A stretch of DNA of 5,984 nt from Minisyncoccota bacterium. Its GTDB lineage: Bacteria > Patescibacteriota > Minisyncoccia > Phycocordibacterales > UBA2100. The stretch is taken from assembly GCA_018061585.1 (NCBI GenBank), contig JAGOTU010000054.1:1-5984 (forward strand), given 5' to 3'. Within the stretch, counting starts at the first letter, position 1; each line of letters begins with the position of its first letter. The notes under the pieces were generated by a model. That model saw only the letters and a program-made list of their open reading frames with translations. It did not search any database and was not told the DNA's origin. Shown here in pieces: positions 5,348-5,984 of this stretch. The translations under genes and the position numbers were made by a program.

Positions 5348-5984
5348 ATGAAGCCCCGCATTCTGATGTTCGGGTGGGAATTTCCGCCGTTTAATAGCGG
5401 TGGTTTGGGCGTTGCATGCCAAGGACTTACAAAGTCGCTCTCTGAGCGTGGATTCAAGGTTACGTTCGTGATGCCACGCAAGCTCGCGGTCTCTACGCCG
5501 CATGCACGCATGATCTTTGCCGAGGGGAACGACATAAAGATCCGCTCAGTCGATTCCGTGCTCGAACCATACATGACAAGCAAATCGTACCTGCGCGACC
5601 GGGTTCTTGAGGGGAGTACGATCTACGGCGGTGATCTGTTCGAGGAAGTCGAGCGTTACAAAATGATGGGTGCAGAAATAGCGCGTGAAGAAGAATTCGA
5701 CATTATCTACGCGCACGACTGGCTTTCGTTCGGTGCGGGTGTTGAGGCCAAATACGCTACGGGTAAGCCGCTCATCGTGCATGTGCACGCCACCGAGTTC
5801 GATCGCTGCGGCGGGCCCAACGTGAACCCGCACGTCTACCATGTAGAAAAGTGGGGCATGGAAGAGGCGGACCGTGTGATCGCGGTCTCTGAGCTCACAC
5901 GTCAGATCATCATCAAGGAATACGGCATCAGCCCCGACAAAGTGCGTGTGGTGCACAACGGTATCGACGACAGCACCAAGCCTG
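5348..5984 (+). CDS. GT-B glycosyltransferase (glycogen synthase/GT4 type), N-terminal part
   Basis: The gene opens at ATG 5348 and stays open for 212 codons to the window edge, so the C-terminal donor-binding domain is missing. The N-terminal Rossmann-like domain starts with RILMFGWEFPPFNSGGLG (residues 4-21). This is the conserved E-PP-GGLG loop of starch/glycogen synthases (GT5) and related GT4 enzymes, where the GGLG turn contacts the nucleotide-sugar phosphate. Further landmarks are SLSERGFKVTFVMP (30-43), FDIIYAHDWLSFGAG (117-131) with the HDW motif, VHVHATEFDRCG (144-155), VEKWGMEEADRVIAVSELTR (166-185) and VRVVHNGID (199-207). The last is the hinge into the second domain. The enzyme would transfer a sugar from a nucleotide donor to a glycan acceptor in the cytoplasm. 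GT5 glycogen synthase and GT4 mannosyl/glucosyltransferases cannot be separated without the C-terminus; the VHATEFDR segment is common in GT4-like CPR and archaeal proteins. Confidence 0.88.
   Translation, partial: MKPRILMFGWEFPPFNSGGLGVACQGLTKSLSERGFKVTFVMPRKLAVSTPHARMIFAEGNDIKIRSVDSVLEPYMTSKSYLRDRVLEGSTIYGGDLFEEVERYKMMGAEIAREEEFDIIYAHDWLSFGAGVEAKYATGKPLIVHVHATEFDRCGGPNVNPHVYHVEKWGMEEADRVIAVSELTRQIIIKEYGISPDKVRVVHNGIDDSTKP

Overview
The window looks like a piece of a Candidate Phyla Radiation (Patescibacteria, Parcubacteria-like) chromosome. The reasons are the compact type IV pilus locus with overlapping pseudopilin genes, the pilin styles, the PaaX/Cas2-like protein of a kind I associate with these genomes, and the general lack of clear Shine-Dalgarno sequences. 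TGA is used as a normal stop (2234-2236 and 3199-3201), which argues against the recoded Gracilibacteria/Absconditabacteria. The lineage call is inference from gene style, not from a marker gene.

Positions 1-3733 (+ strand) are the end of a type IV pilus (T4P) assembly operon. The order is the 3' end of pilC, a GspH/FimT-like pseudopilin, a 486-residue pseudopilin carrying a C-terminal beta-propeller-like domain, a GspJ/PilW-like pseudopilin, a GspK/PilX-like protein, and then, after a 61-bp gap, a small PilA/GspG-like pilin that is probably the major subunit. The first five genes overlap, three junctions by exactly 8 bp, so they are probably translated in a coupled way. PilC is the inner-membrane platform. 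The H-I-J-K-like proteins would form the priming or tip complex, the propeller-bearing one would be exposed at the tip, and the last pilin would polymerise below them.

Positions 3767-4460 hold the most unusual structure. A single gene for a winged-helix plus Cas2-like (PaaX-type) protein is enclosed by two 40-bp palindromes. Their 38-bp cores are exact inverted copies of each other, and each arm contains a smaller palindrome. This looks like a discrete cassette: a mobile or REP-like unit, or a regulator with its own operators. The right-hand palindrome is followed by T5 and may also serve as the terminator between the convergent genes.

Positions 4491-5249 (- strand) encode a HAD-superfamily phosphatase/phosphomutase resembling eukaryotic-type phosphomannomutase. 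Divergent from it, 98 bp away, a GT-B glycosyltransferase (glycogen-synthase or GT4 style) starts at 5348 behind an extended -10 promoter and runs off the window end. These two genes are visibly richer in G+C than the pilus genes and suggest sugar-phosphate and glycan metabolism.
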